The notes: generated from the sequence alone by a model not told the origin. DNA of 64,000 bases from Gnetum montanum (GCA_015680685.1 MNCI01018361.1:351559-415558); one strand, 5' to 3'; counted from the first letter of the stretch, positions 21,321 through 32,779 are shown. Numbers and translations are program-made.

Positions 21321-22754
21321 TCCATATACCATAAAATCTTGATGATGATAGGAGAGTTTTCTTCTATTTAGTTTTGTAACATTCTTTATATATTTTTTAC
21401 TTTCATAATACTTTATTGATTATTTTATATATTTTCCATTTTTTGTTATTCTCTTGTTATTTTCTTATCATTTTCAATTAGTCTCATTTGAAATATTGGA
21501 TGTTGTTTCATTGCTATTGTGAATTTTGGAAATTGCTAAACATAGGTATCAAAGTTATGATGAATTTACAAAAGGCCAAATTTGTCCTTGAATTATGTTC
21601 TCTATTAATAGTCTATAAATTTTTTGATGGTATTAGATAGTGAGTTCATGCCATTCACCCATTCCATTTGTTCCATCAGGAGTCTACATCATGCAGCTAT
21701 GAAGGTTCTTTCACATTGAAACTGAAAAGTAACAAGTAATCCTATTACCAAACAAACCAAGAAAGGATCAAGTGGGAATGGAAAAAGGATGTGTCAAAGC
21801 ATTTGATGTGTTCTTGTCTTAACTTTCTTCTAGAATTCTATGATTCTTCATTGGTATACCATCACTCCTATTGTTGACCATAAAAGGAAGTATGTCTTTA
21901 CATGGTGTGATTTCCATGAAAAAAAAAAGAATTTAGAGCACCCCCCTTAAACATTTTCATGGGCTACAAATACTAATTATGGGGCTAGAAACACATGTTA
22001 CCCATTCCTGAAGGCTCCCCTCTAACTAAGGCCTTACCTACTTCTTTGTTCTCTTTTCTTCTTTCCATAGCATGATGGTTTTCCTCTATGGTTCTCATGG
22101 GCTCTTAATGGTAGAAGAGGAGAAATATGTCAAGGTGAGGTCATTGTAATTGGAATGGACTTAAGCTAGACTCAAAACAAACTAATATTTGATCATATTA
22201 GTCACATAATTTACTAAGGATCTTGTATAACCAAGATGCAAAAAACCTCTTCATTATTCTATATCTACCATTTATTTACGTCACCATCTACCACCTCACT
22301 ACCTCATGCCATGGTAAATTGATAGTTTTATTTTCTAGTAGACATAATCCTAAGATAATTTCTCATAAGTGCATGGAATTTAACTTAAAACAACCATTCA
22401 TCATCCTAAGTGCCTATGGACTCCTTGTGATGAGGTGATCCACTTGCATATGCATGCTTCGATGAGAACCCACTTGCATCTCTTTTGGTTTACCTTAAGT
22501 TAAATCCCCCAACCATAGGTAGATTGTATACTTGATCATCTTGAAAACTTGAAACATCTAGTTTTTGCTCTAATTTAGCATTGGAATATTCTCCAAACAC
22601 ATTCCATGCATCCTAATTGCTTCTATTTGGTGAACCATATGCTCTTTCATGTTGTTGCTATGATTCTTCATCTTTTTGCTTCCATTTGGATGTTATTTTA
22701 ACCACAAAGTTGCCTAAAATTCCTTCATTTTCAAGCGTAAAATATAGCTATGAA
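21321..22754 (+). other. Element B region between pol and the extra ORF
   Basis: AT-rich and without recognisable coding sequence. Oligo-A at 21921-21930, a C-rich patch at 21943 and several short open frames carry no motif. A 71-codon frame at 22223-22438 is not supported. Confidence 0.4.
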
Positions 22755-22885
22755 CATATGCATTGATGCATCTTCATCTATGTATTGGAATGAGTCAACA
22801 TAGTCTTGTTAATGGAGTGGGATAAGTCGATGTAGCCCTATCGATACATCCTTGTCAAGGTAGTATAAAAAGCCTATATATATGC
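22755..22885 (+). promoter_or_regulatory. Possible internal promoter of element B
   Basis: GATGCAT and TCGATACATCC words like those of the B LTR U3 are followed by a TATA box, TATAAAAAGCC at 22864, then CTATATATATG. About 170 bp further on, an ATG (23049 region, GGGGGCATCAAACACTAGG) heads the extra 3' coding region before the copia insertion. The arrangement mirrors the LTR promoter (array, TATA, leader). Promoter activity is inference. Confidence 0.4.
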
Positions 22886-23352
22886 AAGACACTTAGCTCA
22901 TTTTTATCATTTCTTCAAAATGCTAGAGGATATTTTGCCATTTTTTAGATCTCAAGAACCTTCCAAAAGCTCTAACTTCCAAACTTCTTACTTGAATTTA
23001 ATTGTTCTTTGATCCTTGGGCTAGTGAAGGTACAGTTTACATCATGGGGGCATCAAACACTAGGGCTTTATGGAAAATTTTTCTAACTTCCTATGAATAA
23101 AATATTAAAATAATATTAAATTAATGATCATAAGAAAAAATATCAATAAATAACCTTTATTAGAATGTGAATAAAATAATAATGAAATAATATCATAAGC
23201 CTACAATCATAAAATAAACACTTAACAATAAAATTCCAACATCTAACCAATAGAACATGATCAAATTAAACAAAAAAAGATATTAAAAGGGAATAAATAT
23301 TATGAGTAAAAGCTAATCCTAGGTTATGTTTGTGAACATAGATGGTACCTAA
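22886..23352. other. Leader and AT-rich segment before the copia insertion
   Basis: Up to about 23090 this could be leader and first codons of the extra ORF. From 23090 to 23300 the base composition shifts to very AT-rich (ATTAAAATAATATTAAATTA) with no coding signal, possibly a small insertion or an intron. It ends at GAGAG, the copia target duplication. Confidence 0.35.
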
Positions 23353-23357
23353 GAGAG
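23353..23357. repeat. Target site duplication GAGAG (left, copia)
   Basis: Precedes the copia 5' LTR and recurs at 27212-27216 after its 3' LTR remnant. Confidence 0.8.
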
Positions 23358-24444
23358 TGTTGACCTTTTGGTATGTCAAAACCTTAAGGAAAATGAAGAA
23401 CATTGAGTGTTTGTTGTGGATGATGTGTTTACAAGACATAAACAAGAACTCCACATGACCTAAGGACTCAAGGGAAACGAGATCTACAACAAGATGACAA
23501 AGTGAAGACTTTATGAGCCAAGATGAGAGCATGAATGAGCATGGACTAAAATTGAAGATTGCAAACCAAATGAAGATGGTTCAAAGATTGAGAAGAAGAA
23601 AAATTGATGAGAGGAAGCCTAAAAAAATAGAGCCCAAGAATTGAGGAGACGTCTTTGAGAGATACTAGATGTCTCTATTCTAGAGAATACATCTCCCTAG
23701 AGATGCCCCATTTTCTAGTAAGACATCTCTCTTGAATAGAGGCCAATCTTAGGTAAATGTTCCAACTTCGAAGGAGACATCCACATTAACCATTAGGTAG
23801 TTGTTGCACAAATTTCAAGGAGTTTTTGAAAACTTTGAGGTTATAAGAAGATACCAAATTCTTGGAAATTTAGCAAGCATTTTTCACATTAAAGAAATCA
23901 TTGTCATATCTATGCATTCATATTCTTGTTCTTCATTATAACATCATTTGCTTGGTTGTATGTTGAATTGAGCTTCAATGACAAGGACTTGTAATTTTAG
24001 TTACATTATTTCCTTGTGCCTTTTTCTTATTTTGATTGCCCTATGGTGTTGATGTGCTTCTTGTAAAAAGGCATCCACATTGAGCTTGTTGGGACCTTGT
24101 GGCTTTAAGTAATTTTGTAGCATCAAAACACTTCGAAGTAGAGCTCAATTTTGTAAATGTTGTGGGATCCTTGAAAGAACATTTTAAACTTGTTGGGACC
24201 TTGTAGTGTTGAGTGGTTTTATAGTGAAAAAACACTTTGGTGTGGAGCTCAGAGCTTATACAAGGTGTTTTGCTCTTCAAACCACATTTGATTGAGAAAT
24301 AAAGTCTAGAGGTGTGCACAAACTCTACTCTTTGAGTGTGGAAGTACCCAAGTTGGGGAGCCATGTAAAATTTCATGGTTTTATGTGGTATGTACAATTT
24401 AATTTGGAACTTATTCATCCCCCCTTATAACCTCTCAATCCTCA
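23358..24444 (+). repeat. Copia 5' LTR
   Basis: Starts TGTTGACCTTTTGGTATGTC and ends CTCAATCCTCA. The last part (24290-24444) is repeated at 27068-27211, fixing the 3' end. It contains GAGACGTCTTTG, AGATGTCTC and AGACATCTCTC near 23643-23740, echoing the array in the unrelated solo LTR at 15609-16659. Confidence 0.85.
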
Positions 24445-24446
24445 AG

Positions 24447-24458
24447 TGGTATTGGAGC
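24447..24458 (+). promoter_or_regulatory. Copia primer binding site, initiator tRNA-Met type
   Basis: TGGTATTGGAGC, two bases after the LTR, differs at two positions from TGGTATCAGAGC. Confidence 0.85.
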
Positions 24459-24495
24459 TTGATACTCTTATGTTTAGCTTCAACTTTCAAGAGCT

Positions 24496-25615
24496 ATGAA
24501 GGGAACATTCTATACAAATCCACCAATGTTTGATGGATTTGATTTTGCTTAATAAAAGGGAAGGATGCAAGACTTCTTCAAGTTAATGAAGTTTGATGCA
24601 TGGAAGTCCATATTTAAAGGATACACACTACTTGTTGATAGTGCAACAAAGGCCATCAAGCCATAGAGCAAGTGGACATCAGAAGAGAGAGATAAGTTCA
24701 TGTATGATTCTAAAGCAAAAAATTGTTTATATTGTGCATTAAATAAGTCTAAATTTAATAGAGTAGCTAAATGTAGAACATCCAAGGAAAATTGGGAAAC
24801 CTTAGAAGCTACCTATGAGGGTATGTCCATAGTTAAGCAATCAAAACTCTTGGTTTTGTAAAGTGAGTACAACAAACTTACAATGAGGAAAGGAGAAAAG
24901 AAAAAAGATTATTTTTCTAGGGCAAACGATTTAGTTGTAGCTATTAGGGGTATAAGTAAGGACTTACTTGAAAGTGATTTCATCATTAAAATGATTAGAA
25001 CTCTATAACCTGAATTTAGACTTATGGTTATAGATATAAAAGAAATTAGGGATTTTTTAGTCTTAAAATTTAAAGAACTCCAAAGTGCTCTCATTGCCTA
25101 TGAAATGAATCTCATAGGTGAAGGGGCAATAAAGGAAAAGCCCATTGCTCTAAAATAAGCATCCAAAGAAAAGGAACCAACTAAGTAAGAGGTGAACAAT
25201 GAAGAGGAAATAAATCTTCTATCAAGAAGAGTTTAAAGGCTTCTGGAAAGAAAGGGAAGAAACCTTAATCAATCAGTACCCAACCAATCCAACTTCAAAG
25301 GAAAGAATAGAGGTAAAATTTTTCAAATTCTAATTTTGATGATTTTTCAATAGAATGTTAGCTATGTGGTGGAAGAGGCCATGTTGCCTCTAAATGTCCT
25401 AGCAATGGAATGTTATCATAAAAGGATAAGATTGAGATGGACATAACGAGGACAAATTTCTACAAAACTTGGGATGATGAAGAGCAAAGTGAAGAAGAGG
25501 TTGATAACACCATGAAAGATTCTAAGCTTATATGTATGGCACTTATAAATGATAATTCATAAAATATTTCAAATAAACTAAGAGGTAAGTATGATGATAG
25601 GTATAGTGAACTACA
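24496..25615 (+). pseudogene. Ty1/copia gag with zinc knuckle
   Basis: The start at 24496 follows the primer site by 38 bp. The sequence reads MKGTFYTNPPMFDGFDFA, MQDFFKLMKFDAWKSIFKGY, then KAKNCLYCALNKSKFNRVAK, SKENWETLEATYEGMSIVKQ, KKDYFSRANDLVVAIRGISK and LQSALIAYEMNLIGEGA. This is the copia gag polyprotein fold. A CCHC knuckle, C-x2-C-GGRGHVASKC, lies at about 25356-25398. The tail (DEEQSEEEVDNTM, then KLICMALINDN and a repeated HDEISSL segment) is typical of the gag-protease junction. R3 interrupts it at about 25616. Five or so stops are present, mostly Gln/Trp codons. Confidence 0.9.
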
Positions 25616-27067
25616 TGATGAAATCTCATCCCTGGATGTCATGGAAAATGTCAAATATATGTAATATTAGAGATTATGCATAAGAAGACAATATATCAAA
25701 TGTCAAATATATGTAACATTTGACATTCTATACAAAGGGAATAACATAGAAGGGGCATAATGAGAAAGAAAATAATGCTTTATTGATATAGAATGGAGTA
25801 TTTGGACCATGCTCTAAGAGTATTCCTTGGGGTTTTCTTCCTTCAACATCTATGCCTTAGAGGCAATCCAACATTGTCACCATAGTTAGGCCTACAACCC
25901 AGCTAGAAGGGATGGCTAGTCCACTTCCTATCCTACTTCACTCGACTCCTATGACTTGCTTGTACTAGCTCCACCACTCCATGCCTGCCATGAACTCTAA
26001 GCCCTGGTATAAATTCCTTAGTGTAAACCTCCAAAGGTTATCTCAAGAGACACATCCATTATTATAACATGCCCTTTCATATCTTAATTACAAATATCCT
26101 TTTGGGTCTTGTTATGATAACACTAACACTTTTTATGAAAAGGCACCATATTTGTTATGTAGCAACATCATTTGGTAATGAAAATGTGATAATATACCCC
26201 CTTTAGGTTTTGTTTGTCCTTGAACAAGTTCATGTTCATTATTTTTTTCCAGCTCCAATGCTTCTTTTATAATCTATGCTTCAATAATTTGATTTCTCTT
26301 TAGGACTTGAAGTTGTTTCTAGATTATTTTGTAAACAAGATATATGTGACAAAAATTTATAGGAGTATTAAATATTATCTTATTATTATTTACCTTATTT
26401 TTAAGATAACGTTAAGAAGTGAATTAAAGATCTATCAACCACCAATCACTAGTCTTAACCAAGGTCACACAAAGTGCAACTTGTATTTGGTTACCGAAGG
26501 GAAGGTAGGGAAAATTCTTTATTTTCAATTTCCATTACCTTAGATAATTCTACTAAATTTAACAATGAAGAACATAATATGATTTATTAAAAGTAAGGGT
26601 GAGATACTTTTTGATCCTGATCAACCTTATGAACTAATAGAAGTAACTGTAATTCCACCATAAGTGGTATATGATTGGACGGTCTTATTCAGGATGGCAA
26701 AGCTTAATCTTGATTCTTCTCAATTTTTTCTTTAGGAATTAATTCTAGTATCTTGGTAACTTGAAAGAATCAGACATCATATCAAATATAATCTAAGGTC
26801 TCAATGAAGAATGTTGTTGATCCATTCTCATTAATCATAGTAGAGTAATTGGTAAACTGTGGTTCTTGATGAGCACTATCCATCAACATCATCTATTCCT
26901 AAATTTTGGAATTTGATTTATCTATTGAAGATTCAAAGTAAGTAGAATATGCACTAGCCAATGGAATTGCATGCTAAATTGATGGAAACATCTTCTTCAA
27001 ATTAGGTTCATCTTCCAAAGATTACTTTACACATCCATATTTTAAGAATTAATAAATACTAATTTTG
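25616..27067 (-). mobile_element. R3: truncated R-family element
   Basis: On the minus strand this holds the 3' LTR (25616-26191), the polypurine tract (about 26192-26208, complement of ATATACCCCCTTTAGG) and the interior up to the start of the GDFN region of the captured domain. At 27067 it joins the copia LTR tail directly, so its 5' half, including the repeats and 5' LTR, was deleted. The exact outer edge is uncertain by about 3 bp (25616 or 25619). CTACA precedes it; the partner duplication was lost. Confidence 0.85.
26625..27067 (-). pseudogene. R3 captured CCR4-like domain, C-terminal part
   Basis: Only the final third remains. Read on the minus strand it covers the segment from just after the GDFN motif (SVY..LKYGCVK-like), through the ASAYS and TNYSTMIN-like blocks, to the Asp-His region near 26690. 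It aligns by eye base for base with 57665-58090 of R4. This confirms that the captured domain was already fixed in the family when R3 inserted into the copia element. Confidence 0.75.
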
Positions 27068-27211
27068 AGAGTGGATGTGTGCATGAATTCTACCCTCTGA
27101 GTGTGGAAGTACCCAAGGTGGGAAACAACATTAAATTTTGTATTTTTATGTGGTAGGTACAATTTAATTTAAAAATGTATTCATCCTCCCCTTCTAAGTT
27201 CTCAATCCTTA
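27068..27211 (+). repeat. Copia 3' LTR tail
   Basis: Matches 24290-24444 (GAGTGTGGAAGTACCCAAG, TTTTATGTGGTA(G/T)GTACAAT, CTCTCAATCCT). Ends TTA where the 5' LTR ends TCA, followed by GAGAG. Confidence 0.85.
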
Positions 27212-27216
27212 GAGAG
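27212..27216. repeat. Target site duplication GAGAG (right, copia)
   Basis: Equals 23353-23357. Confidence 0.8.
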
Positions 27217-30030
27217 GATTGCTAGTAGGAGGGCCATCACAACCTAGGGAGAAGTAACCCTTAGTAGGAAAGGACCAACAATAATAACCCCAAGAGTAAG
27301 TAGTTGAGGCTACACATGCTACTGGGCCCCTACAAGAGGAGTCTAAGTTAAAATCTATCAAGAAGATTCCTATTGTAGAGACAAGCCAATCCAAGCAGGA
27401 TGAGGCCTCAAGACCAAGACCTAATTTAAATGTCAAACTTATAGAAGCCATGTTAGAGAAGATTTAGACTAAGGAGATCTAGAAATCCATCCTACAAAAG
27501 TTGAACTTTGCACCATTCCTAGAGTTGACAACAAAAGATGCCTTAATATAGCTACAAGGATTTCCTCTATGACCCATTTTCTCCACCAATGGGGAATGGT
27601 ACATGGAAGAGACCTACCTCTTATAGAATAATCAATAAGGAGATGCTAGTGTTAAAATAAAAGACATCACCATCTTCTACTTTTTTGAGGTAGTTGTAGA
27701 GGCTCTTAGTTTGCCTAACACTAGGGTAAAGTTGATAAAAATATTCATGTAGGTAGACCTAGAGGCTAAGAAAGAATGGATCCAATAGTGTTATTGAATG
27801 GACCATCAAGAGTACTGTGTCTTGACCAAAGTAGAGCCAACATACTTCAAAATATTAGCCTATTACCTTAATCTAATGATAAGTCCAAGTAAGGTCACAA
27901 CCTTCTTTGCTAGGGCATGTGCCACTCTAAGCAGAAAATTTTCTATCAACCTATTGTAAATCATCTTTCTTGAGATTATAAAACATTTTAAGGAGAATGA
28001 GAAGGATACGAAGACACTTCCCTTCCCATGCTTGCTCAAAAAAATATGCAATAGGGGAGGATTAGCTTGCTATTCCAATGATGTGATTCATTGCATTCTT
28101 GCCACATCATGGTGAGAGATGATGCAAGATAAGATCATTACCAAGGTTTAAGAAGAGGAAGTGTCACCACCACCACTTGTAACGTGAGAGATGGCACTAG
28201 AGATGCTTGTAGTTGCTGAATACCTTAGACAACATAGGGAGTAATAGCTATAGCAACAACAAGCCTCTAGAGATGATGGTGAACCCTTAGTGTATTGTTC
28301 AGCCATGAGCCATATGAATGAGGTCACAAGGATCATCAACTAACTAGACACTAAGATGGTGCCACTATTCTTAGCACAAAGAAATAATACATTTGCTCAT
28401 TTGAATCCTAATATCAAAGAAGTAATTGTGTCAATTCTAGAAGAAGCATTTTCCAAAATTTTTAGGGATGTAGCAGCCTTCTCTGTGATGTTGAAAGAAG
28501 GAGAAGAAGTGATGATCTTGGTCATGCCACATAAGGAATAAGAGATAGTAGTAGAAGTAATTGAAGATTGTGTTGAAGGAGCTTTAAATGCTTCTAATGC
28601 ATTTTCTTAACATTGATATTATGATAGATATACATGCATCAACAAGAGTAAGGAGCAGAAGGATGAGAACTACTTAACACAAGAAAGTATTAGAACAAAT
28701 GGAGGGAGTTGAGAAATCACTTCTAGATATCTTTAATCTCCTAAACAACATATCAACAACCCATTCACAACTACCAGAGACAAGGAACAAGTTATTAATT
28801 GCCAATGTATAACTTGAGGAGGCCACTACTAGCAATTAATGGTTGGCCACTATGGTTTCAAAACTAAGGGTCCATCTCTTTGATCCTGCCATTCTCAAGC
28901 TTAAGTTAACAAGAGATGAAGCTTTCTAATAGCTTCAATTGAAACACTAGGATGCCAAAAATATGAAGGAAATGATGATCTTTGATGCATTACTATCAAA
29001 AGTAATGGTAATTAACATTGATTATGACCTCCATCAAATTTGCAAAGATAACCTAGTGTTAACTCGTGATAATAACTACCTATAGAAAGCTTAGCAGTAA
29101 AAGGATCAAATGGTAGAATATATTTGCTAATAGTAGGAATAGCTTGCTAAAGTGAACTTAGATTTGAGGAGGTTGACTACAAAGGATGTAAATGTTTGAA
29201 TAAAAAAGGTTCGAGTCCTTCGCCAAAAGACTACTATTGAGATTACTACCTAAAGGAATGAAGCCTTGAAGTTTGAAAGAGTGAAAAATCACTATAAGGA
29301 CTAGGTCATAATGCTTAAAGAGATTAATGAGAAAGAAATCAAGTTGGCCAAGGCAAAGATAAATGAGGCCATATAGCAAATCCAACAAAGAGATGATGCA
29401 TGATAGCCCAACTTTGATGGACTCAATGCATATAATTAAGTAGAGATCCTCTTGAAGGAGTTGTAAATTAAGGAGATGATTGAATATATGAAGCTTGCCA
29501 ACCTTTGCTATGAAAACTTGGTAATGTTGACTACAAGGAGATTTAAGACTAAATTCAAAAAGTAGTTAGCTAGCTCTTACCTCCTCTATGAGGTAGAGTT
29601 TAAGCTCCACAAGAAGACTAAGCAAAATTTGGAGGTGACCACTACAAAGTTTAAGATTATTAAGATTAAATTTATAGATCAATGATCTACTGATGAGAAC
29701 TTATCTAGAAGAATGAGTGACCTCTAGGAGTTGCAAAATCTTGTTTGTATGTTCAACTTTGAATGTAAACAATTTGTAGCCTAGTTTGTAAATATGAAGG
29801 ATATGTTTCCATTACTAGCATGCCTACGAGATGTTCCAACACTAGAACATCTAGGAAAAGTAGCATGGACCATTCATAACCCATGTGGTAAAGAGAAGAA
29901 GATGAAGCTACCCCTAGATGCCTTCAAATTTTTAGCAATAGCAAAAAGATAGCCTCAACCACCAATAGGGCTAGTATGTGATGAAGGATCCTCTACATCA
30001 TAGAAGCCTCCAACCTCAAGCCCAATGTAA
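27217..30030 (+). pseudogene. Element B extra 3' ORF, putative plant transposon-protein domain
   Basis: The first recognisable part (27340-28090) reads KIPIVETSQSKQDEASRPRP, FYFFEVVVEALSLPNTRVK, VEPTYFKILAYYLNLMISPS, KVTTFFARACATLSRKFSIN and KDTKTLPFPCLLKKICNRGG. The succession of a Pro/Ser turn, a (R)A..L helix, IN, then LPFPxLIxxxC and G resembles the domain annotated as putative plant transposon protein (Pfam PF20167 type). That assignment is from memory of the family. The next 1.9 kb encodes charged, helix-prone sequence (for example NPNIKEVIVSILEEAFSKIF) likely to form coiled coils. Its place between pol and the 3' LTR is that of the env-like ORF of Athila-type elements, but I see no signal peptide or membrane segment. 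Confidence 0.6.
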
Positions 30031-30226
30031 AAACTTCATCTCACCCATCATTTAGCTAGGCATATGCTAATTTTTATAATAATAAGTCTAACATTCATTT
30101 TGTAAACTATACAATCCTTTTTCTAAGTGTGATACTCAAAGTTAGTTAGTTAATAATATTCCATACTTCTTCAAATTTTATTAAAAAATTGATCCCATTT
30201 TTGTTCACTTGAGGATGAGCTTTCAA

Positions 30227-30241
30227 TTAGTTGTGGGGGTA
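30227..30241 (+). promoter_or_regulatory. Element B polypurine tract
   Basis: ATTAGTTGTGGGGGTA directly precedes the 3' LTR. Confidence 0.8.
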
Positions 30242-31105
30242 TGATGAACTATGAATAAGGTTACTACATTGATGCATGGCTATCAATGCAATCCCATTAA
30301 TGCATCCCTATCAATACATCTCAAGATGTATTGGCATATGTACATCAACAATGATGTCATCATCGCCTATATAAATGTGCACATCCATTACATTTATAAC
30401 ACCATTTGGTCATTCTTTTAGCAGTTTCTTTTCATAGAAGTTAGTAAACATTTTTCTCCAAGTGCTTGTAGTATGGATTAAAGTGATTATATATTGCATT
30501 ATTTGAGTGCAACCTATACCTAGATGTAGTTGCATGAATAACAATAAAATTGATATTTCTACCATTCATTGTAACACTTGGATTAGTTTAACTTTACTTT
30601 TCAACAATCTACTTTAAATGTAATTTACCTTCTTGTTATTAAACATTTAATATTATAATTTATAATAAATGTGAGTATAACTGCTCTAAGCATAATCTAT
30701 TAATGCTTGGTAATCCTAGCTATGGATACTTGGTATGCCCAACAGTTGACACATGGTAACCCAATAATGTTAATATATGTTTAGGATGTGTACGAATAGT
30801 GGGAATGGATGCTCCATGTTAGGCTAGTTTAGTTAATTTAAATATTAAAAATTCCATTATTAAATTAATTTTGAATCTAGAAAATAATAAAAATTATAAA
30901 AATAAATATCTTATACATTAATCACACTTAATCATACTGATAGATTAACATAAGTGTTGACTGAAAAGACAATGATTAGAAAACCACACCTTTCATCATC
31001 TAATGATATCAATCACTTAGGTAAATAGAGTTCATAAAATTTGATCAAATCACATGTAGATGTTAGTGATTCATATGGTTGGGCATAGGGAATACCTATT
31101 GATCA
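30242..31105 (+). repeat. Element B 3' LTR
   Basis: TGATGAACTATGAATAAGG to GGAATACCTATTGATCA, 864 bp, collinear with 13211-14025. TATA box CTATATAAATGTGC near 30380. R1's captured domain resumes within a few bases after it. Confidence 0.9.
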
Positions 31106-31108
31106 TTA

Positions 31109-31667
31109 AGTATCTTAGTTGATCAATTGAATCAAGGAAAATTTGAAGTATAAGTTATTCCTAACCTATAATAATCTTGACCTAGTGCTAGTCATGCTCT
31201 ATGAAGACTTCAATGTGAAAGTTAGAAGTGGTATTCATTAATTGTTAAAATATGGATGTGTGAAGAAACTTTGGAAGAGGAACTTAGTATGAAAAAGTTT
31301 TTTTCATCAATTTATCAGATAATTCCATTAGCTAGTGCATACTCTACCTATTTCAAATCTTTAGTGGATAAGTTGAATCCTAGAATATGAGACTAGATGA
31401 TGCTAATGAATAGTATTTTTCAAGAACCATATTTTACTAATTATGCAAAAATTATTATCAAATATAGTTCAACATCATTTTTTGTTAAGATCATAGGATA
31501 CATTCAGTAAAATACCTAATTTTTGAAGTTACCAAGCTATTGGAGTTAATCCCTAAGAAAGAAATTGAAGAGCAAAATCAAGCCCTATCATCCCAAACAA
31601 GGCCATTCAATCATATAACACTTATGACAGAACTACAACCATATTTATTAATCCTAAAGGTTAATTG
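31109..31667 (+). pseudogene. R1 captured CCR4-like nuclease domain, part 3
   Basis: This continues from 13210. Motifs: HALYEDFNVKVRSGIH (the GDFN motif as EDFN), KYGCVKK, IPLASAYSTYFKSLVDKL, a QEPYFTNYAKI block, then an open stretch VTKLLELIPKKEIEEQNQAL, SSQTRPFNHITLMTEL. The Asp-His pair has become Asn-His. The Ser expected before it is Phe, as in R2 and R4, so the family founder probably had Phe. TGA at about 31665 may be the domain's own end. Confidence 0.85.
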
Positions 31668-32103
31668 AAATCAACAAGTTTATTGAACTTCTATTTCAGG
31701 CTTTTGTCTTCTTTGTTTTTTATTTATATTTTAAATTAAGTACATAAAATATTTTGGGTAATATAAGTGGGAATAAAAGGATTTGCCCTACCTTCACTTG
31801 GTTAACTAGGGATATGAGTTGCACTTTGTGTAATCCTAGTTAGGACTAGTGATTGGTGGTTAGTAGATCTTTAATTTACCTCTTGTTATTACCTAGAGAT
31901 TAAGGTAAGTTGTTAATAAGATGAGATTTATTTTTCTCAAGTACTTGCTTACTTATATATTTATTCATAAATTATATGAGAAAACATTATAATGTTCAAT
32001 CCTATTTCAAAAGGAGAAATCAAAGTATTAAAGCATTAGAGAATGAAGAGAGACCATTAATGTAGACTCTTTTAAGGATGAATAAAAGCTAAGAGCGATA
32101 GTT
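31668..32103 (+). other. R1 3' internal tail
   Basis: Collinear with 11903-12356 of R2, including ATTTGCCCTACCTTCACTTGG and GACTAGTGATTGGTGGTT. The polypurine tract has decayed to GAATAAAAGCTAAGAGCGATA. Confidence 0.65.
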
Positions 32104-32601
32104 TGTCATGTTCCCATTTTTGAATGGATTTGTTTCATAATAAATGATAGAATTATTATAATAATACTTGAAAGGGTAAGTTGTAATAAGATCCAAAAGG
32201 GCATGTTGTAATAACAAGCAAGTCTCTTGAGGTAATCTTTGGGGGTTTGACCTAAGATATTTATACCCAAGAATTAGATGTTGTGCTAGCATGGAGTTAA
32301 TAAGCTAGTAAAATGCAAGTGATGAGTACTAGATGAAGTAGGATAAAAAGGTGACTATTATATCTTTTGGTTAGTTACAAGCCCAATTAGGATGGTAGAG
32401 ATGGATTTTCTCTATGGGATAGAAGTCAAAGAAAGATAACCTTAAGGAACACTCAAACCATGACCCAGATACACTATTTCTACATTAATAAAGGATCCTT
32501 TTCATGTCCTCCTGCATTTTCCTTGTCATATTCATTATGCATAATATCTAATATTTCATATATTTGATGTTTTCCATGACATCTAGGAATAGGATGTCAT
32601 A
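32104..32601 (+). repeat. R1 3' LTR
   Basis: TGTCATGTTCCCATTTTTG to AATAGGATGTCATA, 498 bp. It is shorter than other R LTRs through small deletions and is visibly the most diverged, in keeping with R1 being the outer layer. Confidence 0.85.
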
Positions 32602-32779
32602 CTTGATGTCAAAATCCATTCTTTATAGAGTAATATGACTAGATAGGACCAAGGTATGCAAATAGATAATAATCCCTTCTCTCTTATCTTCCATATCTCA
32701 TCATGATTATTTTATCATAAAATTGTGCTAGTTTTCATGGTTCAATGAAAACTTGCTTTCTAAAATCTAACTTGTATGA

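Larger units (their letters stand above)
23358..27211 (+). mobile_element. Ty1/copia retrotransposon, internally deleted and re-inserted
   Basis: The 5' LTR is at 23358-24444, the primer site at 24447-24458, gag at 24496-25615, and only the last 144 bp of the 3' LTR remain at 27068-27211, flanked by GAGAG on both sides. All of pol is missing. Between gag and the LTR tail sits a truncated minus-strand R-family element (R3). The simplest history is insertion of copia into B, insertion of R3 into copia gag, then one deletion joining R3's captured domain to the copia 3' LTR. Confidence 0.85.
13211..31105 (+). mobile_element. Element B: Ty3/gypsy retrotransposon with extra 3' ORF
   Basis: A 17.9-kb footprint runs from a 5' LTR (13211-14025) with an Asp-tRNA-type primer site, through gag, protease, RT, RNase H, integrase, an internal polypurine-like motif and an extra 3' coding region, to a polypurine tract and 3' LTR (30242-31105). 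The primer site, long size and additional ORF after pol resemble the Athila-type branch, but lineage is inferred. It contains a solo LTR and a Ty1/copia element. Candidate target duplication is imperfect: ACTAT at 13206-13210 and AGTAT at 31109-31113, which requires the 3' LTR to end three bases after the TCA used here. Confidence 0.85.
6291..32601 (+). mobile_element. R1: outermost R-family LTR element, split by three insertions
   Basis: Pieces of one R-family element appear in order: 6291-7496, 12934-13210, 31109-32103 and the 3' LTR at 32104-32601. Each junction resumes where the previous piece stopped, judged against the uninterrupted copies R2 and R4. The gaps are R2 (7497-12928) and element B (13211-31105). 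The 5' end is lost to the Tat-like insertion or lies left of the window. The element once measured about 5 kb and now covers 26 kb. The sequence after the 3' LTR is CTTGA, the expected target duplication, but its partner is outside the window. Confidence 0.85.
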
